Positions 9,031-19,670 of a stretch of DNA of 46,089 nucleotides are shown piece by piece. The translations under genes and the position numbers were made by a program. Source of the stretch: Corynebacterium gallinarum (GTDB lineage: Bacteria; Actinomycetota; Actinomycetes; Mycobacteriales; Mycobacteriaceae); contig NZ_JACSPR010000005.1 of NCBI RefSeq assembly GCF_014837045.1, positions 1 to 46,089 of the forward strand. Direction: 5' to 3'. Positions within the stretch are counted from its first letter, which is position 1, and each line of letters starts with the position of its first letter. Below the pieces are notes generated by a model. That model saw only the letters and a list, made by a program, of their open reading frames with translations. It made no database searches and was not told where the DNA came from.

Positions 9031-10578
9031 TCAGGCGATCAGATCAGCCGGCAGGACCAGCCCGTGGCGGATCAGATCCACCACGGCGGTGATGGCCCCG
9101 GTGTAGAGGGATTCCTCCTCAATGCCGTTGGCCACGGCATACAACCCGAGGGTCTCCTCCAGATTCAACCCGTGTGGGTTGAGGCCGGACAGCACCGCGG
9201 CCAGATGCCGGTCGATGTCATGCGTCCAGCGTGGTCCGTCGGTACGCGTGAGGCGCTTGGCGACGGGGGCAAAACCCATGCCCTCCTCCGCGTCCGCCAG
9301 GTGGACATCCTCCAGCGCTACCCCGGGGCGGATCCGGTACCGGGCTCCGAGGAGGGAATCCCGGGTCTGTTCCCGCAGCCAGGCGATGCGGGAGAAGTAT
9401 TCGGCAACCTCGGGCCCGAGCGGATCCTCGAAGAACTGAGGCATGTCCTCGGCGAGGATATCGGATTTCACGGCACTGTCCCCAAGCGCCATGCGCTCGA
9501 TGGCGATGAACCCGAAGCCCACACCCGAGACCCCGGCGTTATCGAAGTGACGCAGCCAGGCGGTGGTGCGTTCCGCGGCCTCCGGGCCCCGCAGGTCGAG
9601 GGATTCATCCGCCAGCCAGGTACCCACATACTGCGCCGGGGTGACGGAGTCACGCTGGATGATCCAGGCTGCGTAACCCTCATCCGGGAGCCAGTCGGCC
9701 ACCCGCTGCTGCCAGGAGCGTTCACCGGAGTGCACCCATGCACCCAGGAGGTGGGCGGTGCCACCGGGGGCGAGGTGTAGGCAGGCCTGTTCCACCACGA
9801 GGCGGGTGGCGCCGTCGAGATCCATCCCGGAATCGCGGTAGACATGACCGATCTCGGGTGGGCCGACCACGAAGGGGGGATTGGCGATGATCCGGTCGAA
9901 GTCCCGTCCCTCAACCGGATCGAACCAGCTGCCCTCGAGCAGTTCCGCCGGGATCCCGGAGTCCACCAGGGTGGCCTCGGCGAAATCCAGGGCCCGGGGA
10001 TGGACATCGGTGGCGGTGATCGACGAGGCGACACCCGCCTGCCCCAACACCTGGATGCCGGAGCCGGTACCCAGATCCAGGACCCGGCCGGTGGGGGAGA
10101 CCGGGGTGGCCTGCAACAGCGACAGGCTCGCCGCCCCGACACCCAGCACGTGGTCCGGCCCCGGAACATGCGGGGTCATGGAGGCATCGGCATCGGAGAA
10201 CACCCACTGCTGGCGACCCGCGATGAGATGTGGCCGGATATCAATGAGCATCTGGACCTCATCCGCACCGCAGGGCCGGGCGAATCCGGCGTCGATAAGC
10301 GTTGCCACGGTGCGCTCGCCGAACAGCGACGCGAGCTTGTCGACGCGCACCTCATCGCGCAACACCAGCGCCCGCAGCGCGAGGTTGAGGTCGGTCTCGG
10401 GCAGGGTGTCCAGGTGGTAGCGCACCGCCGCCGGCTGCCCGGCGTGCATCGCCTGGGTGTAGTCGGGGCCGAGCAGGTCGGCGATCCCCGGGGTGGTGAA
10501 ACCGATTTCCCGGAACACTTTCTTCACCTCGCGTGCCACATCGGTCAGAGGCGAGCGGTGTTGCGGGCTAGCTGTCAT
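9031..10578 (-). CDS. DUF7059/class I SAM-dependent methyltransferase
   Basis: 515 aa from ATG 10578 ([10 protein letters not shown]); the longer open frame upstream is non-coding overlap with the DUF3099 gene. An N-terminal winged-helix-like domain (DUF7059) is followed by a Rossmann methyltransferase with the SAM loop [16 protein letters not shown] and the catalytic NPPF motif ([11 protein letters not shown]). NPPF/NPPY methyltransferases modify amide or exocyclic amino nitrogens on proteins or nucleic acids (PrmC, RsmC, RlmG types). The substrate here is unknown. The start overlaps the DUF3099 stop by 11 bases, so the two are coupled. Confidence 0.85.
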   Translation of the reverse strand: MTASPQHRSPLTDVAREVKKVFREIGFTTPGIADLLGPDYTQAMHAGQPAAVRYHLDTLPETDLNLALRALVLRDEVRVDKLASLFGERTVATLIDAGFARPCGADEVQMLIDIRPHLIAGRQQWVFSDADASMTPHVPGPDHVLGVGAASLSLLQATPVSPTGRVLDLGTGSGIQVLGQAGVASSITATDVHPRALDFAEATLVDSGIPAELLEGSWFDPVEGRDFDRIIANPPFVVGPPEIGHVYRDSGMDLDGATRLVVEQACLHLAPGGTAHLLGAWVHSGERSWQQRVADWLPDEGYAAWIIQRDSVTPAQYVGTWLADESLDLRGPEAAERTTAWLRHFDNAGVSGVGFGFIAIERMALGDSAVKSDILAEDMPQFFEDPLGPEVAEYFSRIAWLREQTRDSLLGARYRIRPGVALEDVHLADAEEGMGFAPVAKRLTRTDGPRWTHDIDRHLAAVLSGLNPHGLNLEETLGLYAVANGIEEESLYTGAITAVVDLIRHGLVLPADLIA

Positions 10579-11086
10579 TCTTATTGTCCTCTTCCAAATC
10601 CTCGTCGGCATCAATGGTGATGCCCTCGAACCTGCGGATGCGATCCACCTCTTTACCCTCCGCGGAGGGTGGTCCCGCCTCGAGCTCACGGGCGCGTGCG
10701 GCCTCCAGACGCAACTGCTCATTCATCTCCCGGATCAACGCCGGTTTGTACACCGCCCGCTCCCGGGGATCACGGGGTTCACCCCGCGCATTGGCGATCA
10801 CCACCGCAATCCAGGGCAGGGGGATGGAGATGATGAAGATGATGGCCGCCAGCCACCACAACCCCCACATCATCCAACACAGCCCCGCGAAGGCGAGGAG
10901 GGGTACACGGGAGAACTGGATGATGTTGTAGATACGGCGCCGGTGCCGGATGTCCTGCGAGTGGGTGCGCTTCTTGTCCGTGATGAGCAGGATCTCATTA
11001 CGCCGGAAGATTTTCCTGAACATCTTGTTCGAAGAGGATCCCGACGATCCTTTCGGCCTGTGCTGTCGGGATTTCCGCTGGTTCAT
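10568..11086 (-). CDS. DUF3099 family membrane protein
   Basis: 172 aa from ATG 11086. The basic N-terminus (MNQRKSRQHRPKG) is followed by two adjacent transmembrane helices around residues 60-100 (LLAFAGLCWMMWGLWW, then AAIIFIISIPLPWIAVVIA) and a charged cytoplasmic tail. This matches DUF3099 of actinobacteria. It is divergent from DUF3039 and overlaps the methyltransferase gene downstream. Function unknown. Confidence 0.85.
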   Translation of the reverse strand: MNQRKSRQHRPKGSSGSSSNKMFRKIFRRNEILLITDKKRTHSQDIRHRRRIYNIIQFSRVPLLAFAGLCWMMWGLWWLAAIIFIISIPLPWIAVVIANARGEPRDPRERAVYKPALIREMNEQLRLEAARARELEAGPPSAEGKEVDRIRRFEGITIDADEDLEEDNKNDS

Positions 11087-11143
11087 ACCGCAAAGGGTAG
11101 TCCGTTTATGGCGAACACAGGAATTTGGGGCATGATGGGATGG

Positions 11144-11383
11144 GTGAGAACGACAACGAAGACTATTGAACGCCCCGACGTCAGGGAAGATAACGCCACC
11201 AGCGACGACACCCCGAAGTTCTTCCACTACGTGAAGAAGGACCAGATCGTGGATTCCGCCGTCAATGGTCGCATGGTTGTTGCGCTGTGTGGCGAGACCT
11301 TCCCCGTGACCAAGCAAGCCAAGCCCGGCTCCCCCGTGTGCCCGGACTGCGAGAGAATCTACAAGGGTCTGCGTAGGAAGTGA
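11144..11383 (+). CDS. DUF3039 domain-containing protein
   Basis: 79 aa from GTG 11144 (VRTTTKTIERPDVREDN), which is where family similarity begins. CATGAT at 11131-11136 lies 7 bases before it and could be the -10 of a leaderless transcript. ATG 11108 would add 12 residues. The Cys pair in VALCGETF and VCPDCERIY suggests a small zinc-binding protein. The stop overlaps the next start (GTGA), so it forms an operon with the helicase. Function unknown. Confidence 0.85.
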   Translation: MRTTTKTIERPDVREDNATSDDTPKFFHYVKKDQIVDSAVNGRMVVALCGETFPVTKQAKPGSPVCPDCERIYKGLRRK

Positions 11384-13095
11384 GTGGCAATCTAAGGGCC
11401 TGGCAGCGCGCAGCCCTGGATAAGTACCTTGCCGAAAAACCCCGTGACTTCCTGGCCGTGGCAACCCCCGGCGCAGGTAAAACCACGTTTGCGTTGCGCG
11501 TGGCCACGGAACTGAAGGCATCCCGGACCGTTGACCGCATCATCGTCGTCGTCCCCACCGAGCACCTCAAGGCGCAGTGGTCGCAGGCAGCGGCGCGTGT
11601 CGGTCTGGCGCTGGACCCCGAGTTCAAGAACTCCGGCAGCGTCAACCCCGCCTATGACGGCATCTGCGTCACCTACGCCCAGGTGTCCATGCACCCGTTC
11701 AAGCACTATCAGGTGACCATGGCACGCCGGTCACTGGTGATCCTCGACGAGATCCACCACGGTGGTGACGCCAAGAGCTGGGGTGAGGGCATCAGTCAGG
11801 CCTACCGCGATGCCGAGCACCGTCTCGCGCTGACCGGTACGCCCTTCCGATCCGATGATTCCCCCATCCCGTTTGTCCGTTACACGGAGGACGAGGACGG
11901 GCACATGGTCTCCCGGTCAGACCACACCTACGGCTATTCCGAGGCGCTTGCCGACGGTGTGGTCAGGCCCGTGGTCTTCCTCGCCTACTCCGGTGAGGCA
12001 CGCTGGCGCGACAGCGCCGGCGAGGAATACGCGGCACGGCTGGGTGAGCCCCTCAACCCGGAGCAGACCGCCAAGGCCTGGCGCACGGCACTGGACCCCA
12101 AGGGTGACTGGATCCCCTCGGTGTTGTCCGCCGCGCACACCCGCCTGATGCAGCTGCGTCAGAACATCCCCGATGCCGGCGGGCTGGTCATCGCCTCCGA
12201 CACCAAGGCTGCGCGTGCGTATGCGAAGATCCTCAAGGAGCTGTCCTCCACGCCGGTGGCCATCATCCTCTCCGATGAGCCGGGTGCCTCGGAGCGCATC
12301 GATGATTTCTCCGCCTCCACCGATGAGTGGATGGTGGCGGTCCGTATGGTCTCGGAAGGTGTGGACGTCCCGCGTCTGGCTGTGGGTGTCTATGCCACCT
12401 CGGCCTCCACCCCGCTGTTCTTCGCGCAGGCCATCGGCCGTTTCGTGCGTTCACGCATGCCGGGCGAGACCGCCTCGGTGTTCCTCCCGTCGGTCCCGGT
12501 ACTGCTGGACCTCGCCGCCAAGCTGGAGGTGTCCCGCGATCACGTCCTCGGACGGCCTGACCGGCCCAAGGAGGGCTGGGATGATGACCTGCTGGAGCAG
12601 GCGAACCGGAAGGAGAGCGAACCGGATCAGCTCCCCAGCTATGAATCCCTCGGGGCGGATGCCGAGCTGGACTCGTTGATCTATGACGGTTCCACCTATG
12701 GCACGGCCACCTTCGCCGGGTCCGCGGAGGAGGCTGACTACCTCGGTCTGCCGGGTCTGCTGGATGCGGAGCAGATGCGTGAACTGCTGCGCAAGCGGCA
12801 GGAGGAGCAGCTGGATGCCCGCGACGCGGAGGAGAAACGCCGCCGGGAGGAGGAACGCCAGCGCCAGCGTGAGGCGGAGATCCACGAGAAGGAGGTGGGG
12901 GAGGAGATCGCCAGTGATGAGATCCCGCGCCTGCGCAAGGAACTCAACACCATCGTCTCCATCACCTCCGGTCGGACTGGCCGCCCCCACGGTGCCATCC
13001 ACACCGAGGCCCGTAAGAACTGCGGTGGCCCACCGACCGCGCTGTGCACCGCCCAGCAGCTGCGCGACCGGATCGCCTATCTCCGCCAATGGTAA
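11380..13095 (+). CDS. DEAD/DEAH-box (ResIII-type) helicase
   Basis: Superfamily II ATP-dependent helicase, 571 aa. Walker A is ATPGAGKTTFALRVATEL, Walker B is VILDEIHHGGD, motif III is ALTGTPFRSD and the helicase C motif is AIGRFVRSRMPG. A strongly charged segment around residues 460-510, rich in Glu, Arg and Gln, predicts a coiled coil. The GTG start overlaps the DUF3039 stop. This DUF3039-helicase pair is conserved in corynebacteria. The biological substrate is unknown. Confidence 0.88.
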   Translation: MSGNLRAWQRAALDKYLAEKPRDFLAVATPGAGKTTFALRVATELKASRTVDRIIVVVPTEHLKAQWSQAAARVGLALDPEFKNSGSVNPAYDGICVTYAQVSMHPFKHYQVTMARRSLVILDEIHHGGDAKSWGEGISQAYRDAEHRLALTGTPFRSDDSPIPFVRYTEDEDGHMVSRSDHTYGYSEALADGVVRPVVFLAYSGEARWRDSAGEEYAARLGEPLNPEQTAKAWRTALDPKGDWIPSVLSAAHTRLMQLRQNIPDAGGLVIASDTKAARAYAKILKELSSTPVAIILSDEPGASERIDDFSASTDEWMVAVRMVSEGVDVPRLAVGVYATSASTPLFFAQAIGRFVRSRMPGETASVFLPSVPVLLDLAAKLEVSRDHVLGRPDRPKEGWDDDLLEQANRKESEPDQLPSYESLGADAELDSLIYDGSTYGTATFAGSAEEADYLGLPGLLDAEQMRELLRKRQEEQLDARDAEEKRRREEERQRQREAEIHEKEVGEEIASDEIPRLRKELNTIVSITSGRTGRPHGAIHTEARKNCGGPPTALCTAQQLRDRIAYLRQW

Positions 13096-13277
13096 TGGCC
13101 CCCGGGTAGGGGTGGTGTGGCAGGTGTCCCGCATGAAAATACATACCCTCCGCGCGGGGACACGGTGCCGGGGGTAATCTGGTCTGATACGGACGGCACA
13201 CCCACCGCGTGTTGTCGTGCGCACCCTCATCATGATGATGACGATCCGTGAAACCGACACCGAGGAAGGCCACAATC

Positions 13278-13835
13278 ATGACCACCCCCAATTACCCATA
13301 TGGCGATCCGGGCAACAACAGCAATAACCAGGGCAATGCCGGTGGCGCACCGGATTATGGTTCCTACGGTTCAGGGGCCCCGGACTGGGCTGCGGGGCCG
13401 TCAGGTTCCACCGCTCCCGGGGGATACGGGCAGCCCTACGGTGGGGGTTTCGAGAACTCCCCGATGAACGAAAAACCGAACAAACTGGCCGCCTGGGCAC
13501 TCGGCCTGGGTATCGCCAGCGTCGTGGCACTGCTGACTGTGTTCGCGGGCCCCCTCGCTGTGCTCATTCTCGCGGCCCCGTTCCTCGCCATCGCCGGTGT
13601 GATCGTGTCCATCGTGGCGCTGGTCCGTGGCAAGAGATTCCAGGGTGCCAACAAACGCACCGGGTGGTCGGTGGGTGGTCTCATCCTGTCGGCCATCAGC
13701 CTGCTGATTGTCATATTCTTCACCGTGGTGGTCGTGGCGTTTCTCAACAGCGGGATCATGGACTGTTTCGTGGACAACTCCGATGTCTCCTCCCAACAGG
13801 CATGTGTGGAACAGTTCCTCAATGAAAACGCCTAA
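13278..13835 (+). CDS. DUF4190 domain-containing membrane protein
   Basis: 185 aa from ATG 13278, with GAGGAAGGC upstream as RBS. The N-terminal 60 residues are low-complexity and rich in Gly, Tyr, Pro and Asn. Two to three transmembrane helices follow (LAAWALGLGIASVVALLTVF, then LAVLILAAPFLAIAGVIVSI, then a helix near residues 140-160), as in DUF4190. A short C-terminal tail carries two cysteines. Function unknown; probably a small envelope protein. Confidence 0.85.
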   Translation: MTTPNYPYGDPGNNSNNQGNAGGAPDYGSYGSGAPDWAAGPSGSTAPGGYGQPYGGGFENSPMNEKPNKLAAWALGLGIASVVALLTVFAGPLAVLILAAPFLAIAGVIVSIVALVRGKRFQGANKRTGWSVGGLILSAISLLIVIFFTVVVVAFLNSGIMDCFVDNSDVSSQQACVEQFLNENA

Positions 13836-13855
13836 CACGCACCACACCCCTCCCA

Positions 13856-13878
13856 GCCTCACATTGTGGGGCCTTTTC
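13856..13878 (+). terminator. Terminator after DUF4190 gene
   Basis: A 7-bp stem (GCCTCAC, loop ATT, GTGGGGC with one T-G pair) at 13856-13872 is followed by CTTTTCT. It lies 21 bases after the stop. This favours the ATG at 13925 over 13880 as the start of the next gene. Confidence 0.65.
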
Positions 13879-13924
13879 TATGCCCACCACTGACAAAATC
13901 CCCCTGACATGTGAGGATATTTCC

Positions 13925-15271
13925 ATGACCACACACCCTCCCGAACGTTCGGCCCAACGCAACCGGATACTCTCACCCGACATCGCCCGGGGTATCGCCC
14001 TCCTGGGTATCGCCCTGGCCAATGTGGCCACCGCATGGCTCCCGGCGGACAGCAGTCTGGAGGCCAACAGGCTGGGCGGCATGATCACGGGATCGGCGTG
14101 GGAGCAGATCGCGGTGGTGTTCAGCGCCATGTTCATCCACGTCCGTGGCCTGCCGATGTTCTCCACCATGCTGGGGTATGGCGTGGGCATGATCGTGGGC
14201 AGCCTGTGGCGTCGGGGTTATCCGGAAAACCAGGCCCGCCGCGTGCTGGTCCGCCGCTATGGTTTTCTCGCCCTGTTCGGTCTGGTGCACATGGTGTTCC
14301 TGTTCTGGGGTGACATCATGTTCTTCTACGGGGTGGCGGGCATGCTCCTCGCCGTGATGATGACCTTCCGGGACAAGACCCTGTGGTGGTTCGCCGGGGT
14401 GTTCTTCGTTCTCAACCTCATCTCCACCCTCGCGGCAACCGCGTTGATGTCCGTGTCCGCCGGCGCCAACCTGCAGGCGGATATGGGAATCCTCAACGGC
14501 CCGAAGGAGAGTTATGGCGAGTATCTGCTGTTTGCACTCATCATGGTGGTCGGTCAGGTTGCGATGATACCCATGGAGATCCTCATGTTGTTCCCGGTGA
14601 TGATCGTCGGGTACATCGCCGCCCGCCACCGGGTGCTCAGCCGGGTTGATGAATTCCGCCGTCAGCTGTGGACCGCGGTGTGGGTCGCGCTGGCTGTGGT
14701 CGTGCTCATCGGCCTGCCGTGGGGATTGTCGGAGATCGGTGTGCTCCCCTCCTCCTGGGCACAAGTCCTCTTTGGGCTCAACCAGGCTTTCGGTGTGTTG
14801 ACCGGCCCGGGTATCATCGCCGCCATCGCACTGCTCGTCCACCCGCTGCAGCGCAGGCTGGATGCGCGGGACCCCGGGGGAGAGGCACCCGGTCTGCCCC
14901 TGATTCCCCGCATGATCGCCGCGCTGGGCGCACGTTCCATGAGCGGGTATATCCTCCAGTCGCTCCTGCTGCTGATCGCCACCCAGCCGTTCACCCTGGG
15001 GTGGGGGATCGGTGGGGGCATCCTCGGCGCGAGCGCGGTGGCCCTCGGTGTCTGGGTGCTCACGGTGCTCTTCGCCTACGCACTGGAGCTGGCTGGTCGG
15101 AAGGGGCCCTTCGAGGCTGTCCACCGTCGTTTCTCCTACGGGAAGGAAGGACTGTACCAGGCCTATTCGGGTCAGGGGCATGCGCTGCCACCGGGTGCCT
15201 CACCTCTGCCACCCGTGCAGACCCCACCCGCGTCGCTGTATGACAATGAGGTGGACGTCGACAAGCGTTAA
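13925..15271 (+). CDS. DUF418 family multi-pass membrane protein
   Basis: 448 aa from ATG 13925, with GAGGAT 7 bases upstream. The N-terminal signature SPDIARGIALLGIALANVAT and the C-terminal membrane domain match DUF418 proteins, related to acyltransferase-like YeiB proteins. About ten transmembrane helices are evident, for example FLALFGLVHMVFLFWGDIMF. The hydrophilic C-terminal tail is rich in proline. Activity is not established for the family. It is convergent with sigA and shares a bidirectional terminator with it. Confidence 0.85.
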   Translation: MTTHPPERSAQRNRILSPDIARGIALLGIALANVATAWLPADSSLEANRLGGMITGSAWEQIAVVFSAMFIHVRGLPMFSTMLGYGVGMIVGSLWRRGYPENQARRVLVRRYGFLALFGLVHMVFLFWGDIMFFYGVAGMLLAVMMTFRDKTLWWFAGVFFVLNLISTLAATALMSVSAGANLQADMGILNGPKESYGEYLLFALIMVVGQVAMIPMEILMLFPVMIVGYIAARHRVLSRVDEFRRQLWTAVWVALAVVVLIGLPWGLSEIGVLPSSWAQVLFGLNQAFGVLTGPGIIAAIALLVHPLQRRLDARDPGGEAPGLPLIPRMIAALGARSMSGYILQSLLLLIATQPFTLGWGIGGGILGASAVALGVWVLTVLFAYALELAGRKGPFEAVHRRFSYGKEGLYQAYSGQGHALPPGASPLPPVQTPPASLYDNEVDVDKR

Positions 15272-15290
15272 CCAGGTCCGGTAGAGCAGT

Positions 15291-15320
15291 AAGAGGCGCC
15301 CGTGGGAACGGGCGCCTCTT
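15291..15320. terminator. Bidirectional terminator between DUF418 gene and sigA
   Basis: Perfect 13-bp inverted repeat (AAGAGGCGCCCGT, loop GGGA, ACGGGCGCCTCTT) at 15291-15303 and 15308-15320, between two convergent stop codons. It is GC-rich with A/T at both outer ends and can terminate in both directions. Confidence 0.88.
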
Positions 15321-15341
15321 GCTAGTGCTGAGCGGGGAAAC

Positions 15342-16859
15342 CTAGTCCAGGTAGTCGCGGAGCACCTGGCTTCGCGACGGGTGGCGCAGCTTGGACATGG
15401 TCTTGGATTCGATCTGGCGGATACGCTCACGGGTCACACCGTAAACCTGACCGATCTCATCCAGGGTGCGGGGCATGCCGTCGGTGAGGCCGAAGCGCAG
15501 CTTGACCACACCCGCCTCACGCTCGGACAGGGTCTCCAACACATCCTGGAGCTGATCCTGCAGGAGGGTGAAGGACACGGCATCCACCGCGACGACAGCC
15601 TCGGAATCCTCGATGAAGTCACCGAGCTGCGAGTCACCCTCATCACCGATGGTCTGGTCCAGGGAGATCGGCTCGCGGGCATACTGCTGGATCTCCAGCA
15701 CCTTCTCCTCGGAGATATCCATCTCCTTGGACAGTTCCTGCGGGGTGGGTTCGCGACCCAGCTCCTGCAGCAGCTCACGCTGAATACGACCCAGCTTGTT
15801 GATGACCTCGACCATGTGGACCGGGATGCGGATGGTACGGGCCTGATCGGCCATAGCGCGGGTGATGGCCTGACGGATCCACCAGGTGGCGTACGTGGAG
15901 AACTTGTACCCCTTGGAGTAGTCGAACTTCTCCACCGCACGGATCAGACCGAGGTTTCCCTCCTGGATCAGGTCCAGGAACGCCATGCCGCGACCGGTGT
16001 AACGCTTGGCCAGGGAGACCACCAGACGGAGGTTGGCCTCCAGCAGGTGGTTCTTCGCCTTGCGGCCATCACGGGCAATCGCGCGCAGATCGCGCTTGAC
16101 CGCCGGCGTGAGCTTTGCGTCCTTGTCACCAGCGGCGAAAGCGGCCTCCATCTCCTCCATCTTGTGGGTGGCGTAGAGACCGGCCTCGATGCGCTTGGCC
16201 AGGGACACCTCCTGCTCGGCGTTGAGCAGGGCGACCTTACCGATCTGCTTGAGGTAGGCGCGGACGGAGTCGGCGGACGCGGTGAGTTCGGCGTCCTTGC
16301 GTGCCTGACGCAGGGTGGCGGACTCGTCCTCATCCCAGACGGAGGAACCGTCGTCTTCTTCCTTCTCCTCTTCCTCCTCGCCGAGTGGGGCGACCTCGTC
16401 GTCCTCCTCCAGCTCGTCGACGGGGATGAAGTCGGGATCCTCCTCGTCGACAACCAGATCCTGATCCTCCTCGTCGAGATCCGGATCAATCACCTTCGGG
16501 GCGGCCTTGGCAGGCGCGGCCTTCTTGGCGGTGGTCTTGCGCGCGGTGGTCTTCTTGGCGGTGGTTTTCTTCGCCGTAGTCTTACGCGCGGTCTTCTTGG
16601 CAACCGTCTTCCGGGCAGCGGGGGCTGCGTCGGTAGCCTCGGTTGAGGCTGCCGCGTCACCGGCGGTCGTACTGGCCACATCAACGGTGGCGTCGATGGC
16701 GGCGGACGCCGGAGTCACGGGAGACGTTGCGGCAGGGGTCGAAGACGCAGACACGTCCTGCGATCCCAGAGGTGCGGCCGCGCGCGGTGCTGCTTTGCGT
16801 GCTGTCTTACGGGCGGTCTTCTTGGCGACCGTCTTCTTTGCTACGTTGTTCTCTACCAT
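15342..16859 (-). CDS. sigA: Primary RNA polymerase sigma factor SigA
   Basis: Essential housekeeping sigma factor. 505 aa from ATG 16859 ([10 protein letters not shown]), with GGAGAGCAGC as RBS. Residues 1-130 are low-complexity [12 protein letters not shown]-type repeats resembling histone H1 tails, and an acidic stretch ([14 protein letters not shown] and following) ends near residue 175. Core regions follow: [19 protein letters not shown] (2.1-2.3), [14 protein letters not shown] (2.4) and [20 protein letters not shown] (4.2). The basic-plus-acidic N-terminus is normal for corynebacterial SigA. Confidence 0.96.
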   Translation of the reverse strand: MVENNVAKKTVAKKTARKTARKAAPRAAAPLGSQDVSASSTPAATSPVTPASAAIDATVDVASTTAGDAAASTEATDAAPAARKTVAKKTARKTTAKKTTAKKTTARKTTAKKAAPAKAAPKVIDPDLDEEDQDLVVDEEDPDFIPVDELEEDDEVAPLGEEEEEKEEDDGSSVWDEDESATLRQARKDAELTASADSVRAYLKQIGKVALLNAEQEVSLAKRIEAGLYATHKMEEMEAAFAAGDKDAKLTPAVKRDLRAIARDGRKAKNHLLEANLRLVVSLAKRYTGRGMAFLDLIQEGNLGLIRAVEKFDYSKGYKFSTYATWWIRQAITRAMADQARTIRIPVHMVEVINKLGRIQRELLQELGREPTPQELSKEMDISEEKVLEIQQYAREPISLDQTIGDEGDSQLGDFIEDSEAVVAVDAVSFTLLQDQLQDVLETLSEREAGVVKLRFGLTDGMPRTLDEIGQVYGVTRERIRQIESKTMSKLRHPSRSQVLRDYLD

Positions 16860-17343
16860 GCTGCTCTCCACGGCTCCTGGTGCATTTTCATCGACTTCTT
16901 CGACTGATCCGAGCGGTGCTGTGAGGATTCAGTGGCTACCACTAATGTCCTTTCGCTGTGCTTGTCCAAGTGATGCGTCATCTTCAGATACTTATATGCA
17001 ACAACCGGAATGTTTCTTTGTTCCCGGAAACGCCGAATAAAAGCGTCTGTGTCTGAGCCACATCGCTCGAGAGATGGTCAGCCGATCAATTGCTCCATGT
17101 CCCTGTTGCCGTATCCCGGAAAGTCTCATCAGCATTCCCAACATGAGTTGATGCTTTGAGTTAAGTGTTTCTTGGGAAGTCACAAGGGTGAATCAATCTC
17201 ATGGTTACCTTTGTCCACGATCAACAGACCAGTATAGGTGATTAGCTGTTGACGTGTCACAAGGGGGCCGTTTTGCATAGCCCAACCGTAATCCCGAATC
17301 AAGACCCCGCCCCCTGCTCATCCGGTGGCGGGAAGCGTGACCC
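16860..17343. promoter_or_regulatory. Upstream region of sigA and downstream end of ppgK
   Basis: 484 bases without a supportable gene. The sigA promoter or promoters (minus strand) must lie here; the AT-rich stretch 16970-17260 is the likely place. Near ppgK, 17306-17311 and 17327-17332 form a short CCCGCC/GGCGGG hairpin that could be a weak ppgK terminator. Confidence 0.35.
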
Positions 17344-18096
17344 CTAGGGGGCCAGGTGTTTTGTCACCGCCATCGCGGCTCCGACGATGCCTGCGCGGTT
17401 ACGCAGTTCCGCCGGTACGACCTCCGTCTGGACATCGAGGAGCGGCACCCACTTCTCGTGTTTCCTGGAGATCCCGCCCCCCACGACGAACAACTGGGGA
17501 TAGAAGAGCCGCTCATACTCATTGAGCACCTTGCTGACCTCAGCGGACCACTTCTTCCAGGAGAGGTCCTTGTTCTCCTTCACCGCCCCGGAGGCACGGT
17601 GCTCGGCCTCCATGCCATCGACGATGAGGTGCCCCAGCTCAGTGTTGGGAAACAGCTCACCATCCATGAGGAACGCTGATCCGATGCCGGTTCCGAAGGT
17701 CAGGAGGATGACTGATCCCTCCCGCGCATCGGGGTGGCCGAAGGTCACCTCGGCAATGCCCGCGGCATCGGCATCGTTGAGAACGGTGATCTCCCGATCA
17801 CCCAGATGCCGGTGGAACAGCTCATGGACATCTGTGCCGATCCACTCCTGATCGATGTTGGCGGCGGTGAGTGCCACCTGTCCGCGCACCACGGCGGGAA
17901 CCGTGATGCCCACCGGCCCGTCCCACTCCGCTTCGGCGAGGATCTCGGCGACCACCCCGGCGACGGCGTCGGGGGTCGCGGGCTGAGGCGTGGCGATCTT
18001 TATTCGATCACCGATGAACTCCCCGGTGGACAGATCAACCCGCGCACCCTTGATACCGGAACCGCCGATATCGATTCCAAATCCCGTTTCAGTCAT
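17344..18096 (-). CDS. ppgK: Polyphosphate glucokinase
   Basis: Phosphorylates glucose using polyphosphate (and ATP). It is cytosolic and an alternative entry of glucose into glycolysis. 250 aa from ATG 18096 ([14 protein letters not shown]); the frame runs further upstream without homology. ROK/hexokinase motifs: [12 protein letters not shown] (phosphate 1), [14 protein letters not shown] (catalytic Asp region), [14 protein letters not shown] (phosphate 2) and ELGHL. It lies next to sigA and divergent from suhB, as in C. glutamicum. Confidence 0.93.
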   Translation of the reverse strand: MTETGFGIDIGGSGIKGARVDLSTGEFIGDRIKIATPQPATPDAVAGVVAEILAEAEWDGPVGITVPAVVRGQVALTAANIDQEWIGTDVHELFHRHLGDREITVLNDADAAGIAEVTFGHPDAREGSVILLTFGTGIGSAFLMDGELFPNTELGHLIVDGMEAEHRASGAVKENKDLSWKKWSAEVSKVLNEYERLFYPQLFVVGGGISRKHEKWVPLLDVQTEVVPAELRNRAGIVGAAMAVTKHLAP

Positions 18097-18216
18097 GCGC
18101 CCAAGTGTACAAACCAACAGGGAATCCGGCAGGAAAAACAGACGCAAAGGTCATATGTCGCGACGGTCTCCGGGGAGTGGAGCCGGAATCACCGGCACCG
18201 GCGGGGAAAACACACC

Positions 18217-19086
18217 ATGATGGAAAGTATGGACTCCACGCATGCACACACGTTCTCCTTCAATGAACTCAGGGCCATCGCCTCAGAGACAGTCACCCTG
18301 ACGGCCGCCCGCATCAGGGACAAGCGGGCGGATCTGGGTGACATGTGGGCCTACACCAACACCAAGAGCTCTGCGGTGGATCCGGTGACCATCGTGGACA
18401 CCCTGGCTGAGGACTTCATCGCCAACCGGTTGCAGGAACTACGACCGGAGGATGGCCTGATCGGGGAGGAGGGCACCGGAACCCCCTCCCTCAGTGGAGT
18501 GACCTGGATCGTTGATCCGATCGATGGGACCGTGAACTTCGTCTATGGCCTGCCCCAATACGCGGTGTCCATCGCCGCCGCCATCGACGGCGAGGTGGTC
18601 GCCGGGGCGGTGATCAACGTGGAAACCGGTGTGCTCTACAGCGCCGCCCGCGGTCAGGGTGCGTACAAGTACCTGCCCGACAACGATGAGATCGTTGCCC
18701 TGCGGGTCAATGACATCGATGACATCACCCAGTGCCTGGTGGCCACCGGGTTCGGATACTCCACCACCCGCCGCGCCAGGCAGGCGCAGGTGCTCACCGG
18801 GGTGCTGCCGGTGGTCCGGGACATCCGGCGGATGGGCAGCGCGGCCCTGGACCTGTGTCATTTAGCGGACGGGGAGGTCGACGTCTACTACGAACACGGA
18901 CTGAGCTGCTGGGACTACGCGGCGGGGATCCTCATCGCGCGGGAGGCCGGTGCGCGGGTCCACGCACCCAGCCTGTCCATTCCAGGTCAATCGGGTGAGA
19001 TTCTGTATGCCGCACCATACCCTGTCTTCGATGCCGTGACCGACCTGTTTGACACGATCGGTGCCCTCACACCCCTGGAGCAGTGA
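18217..19086 (+). CDS. suhB: Inositol monophosphatase family protein
   Basis: Mg-dependent phosphatase of the IMPase superfamily, acting on inositol-1-phosphate or related sugar phosphates. In Corynebacteriales this pathway feeds phosphatidylinositol and mycothiol. 289 aa from ATG 18217; ATGs at 18220 and 18229 are close alternatives. Metal-binding motif 1 is WIVDPIDGTVNFVYGLP and motif 2 is LSCWDYAAGILIAREAG, with GEEGTG upstream. Divergent from ppgK. Which phosphatase paralogue this is cannot be fixed from sequence alone. Confidence 0.9.
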   Translation: MMESMDSTHAHTFSFNELRAIASETVTLTAARIRDKRADLGDMWAYTNTKSSAVDPVTIVDTLAEDFIANRLQELRPEDGLIGEEGTGTPSLSGVTWIVDPIDGTVNFVYGLPQYAVSIAAAIDGEVVAGAVINVETGVLYSAARGQGAYKYLPDNDEIVALRVNDIDDITQCLVATGFGYSTTRRARQAQVLTGVLPVVRDIRRMGSAALDLCHLADGEVDVYYEHGLSCWDYAAGILIAREAGARVHAPSLSIPGQSGEILYAAPYPVFDAVTDLFDTIGALTPLEQ

Positions 19087-19250
19087 TCCGCCGCGACCGG
19101 GGGTGCTTTTATCCCCGTAATTTTAGGCCTCTGACCAGGGAGTATGACAAGACGGTTTTTCTCATTTACTATGCGCGCTAAACGTTGCATGACATTTGCT
19201 GAAGTGCACATTTTCGCAAGATGAACCGAACCCACTCGGGAGGAAACACC

Positions 19251-19541
19251 ATGGCTACCGATTACGATGCTCCGCGTCGCCGCGTCGAGGATGAGTTGGA
19301 GACCGACTCCCTCGAAGGCCTGAAGGCCGTTGAGACCGCCAACGACATGGACGATGACGGTGAGATCGTCGAGCCGTTCGAGATCCCCAACATCGATCTC
19401 TCCGGTGAGGAACTCAACGTCGATGTGGTACCACGTCGCGAAAACGAATTCACCTGCGCCAGCTGCTTCCTGGTTCAGCGCAACAACCGCAAGTCCCACA
19501 CCGAGGCCGATGGTTCAGACATCTGCCTCGACTGCGCATAG
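19251..19541 (+). CDS. DUF4193 zinc-ribbon protein
   Basis: 96 aa from ATG 19251, with CGGGAGGAAACACC as RBS. It is very acidic in the first two thirds. The C-terminal ribbon has CASCFLVQRN and ICLDCA, i.e. two CxxC pairs likely to bind zinc. Matches actinobacterial DUF4193. Function unknown; the compact acidic-plus-ribbon architecture resembles RNA polymerase- or nucleic-acid-associated accessory proteins, but this is inference. Confidence 0.88.
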   Translation: MATDYDAPRRRVEDELETDSLEGLKAVETANDMDDDGEIVEPFEIPNIDLSGEELNVDVVPRRENEFTCASCFLVQRNNRKSHTEADGSDICLDCA

Positions 19542-19670
19542 CTGACGCTGGCACGCAGAATCCCGGGGTGGGCTCCGGCTCATCGCCCCATGCCCGCCCG
19601 CGCTGGTGACTGCATCAGACGTACGGCAGACGCACGGAGCATCGACAACAGGTGACCAGGTGAGAAACAT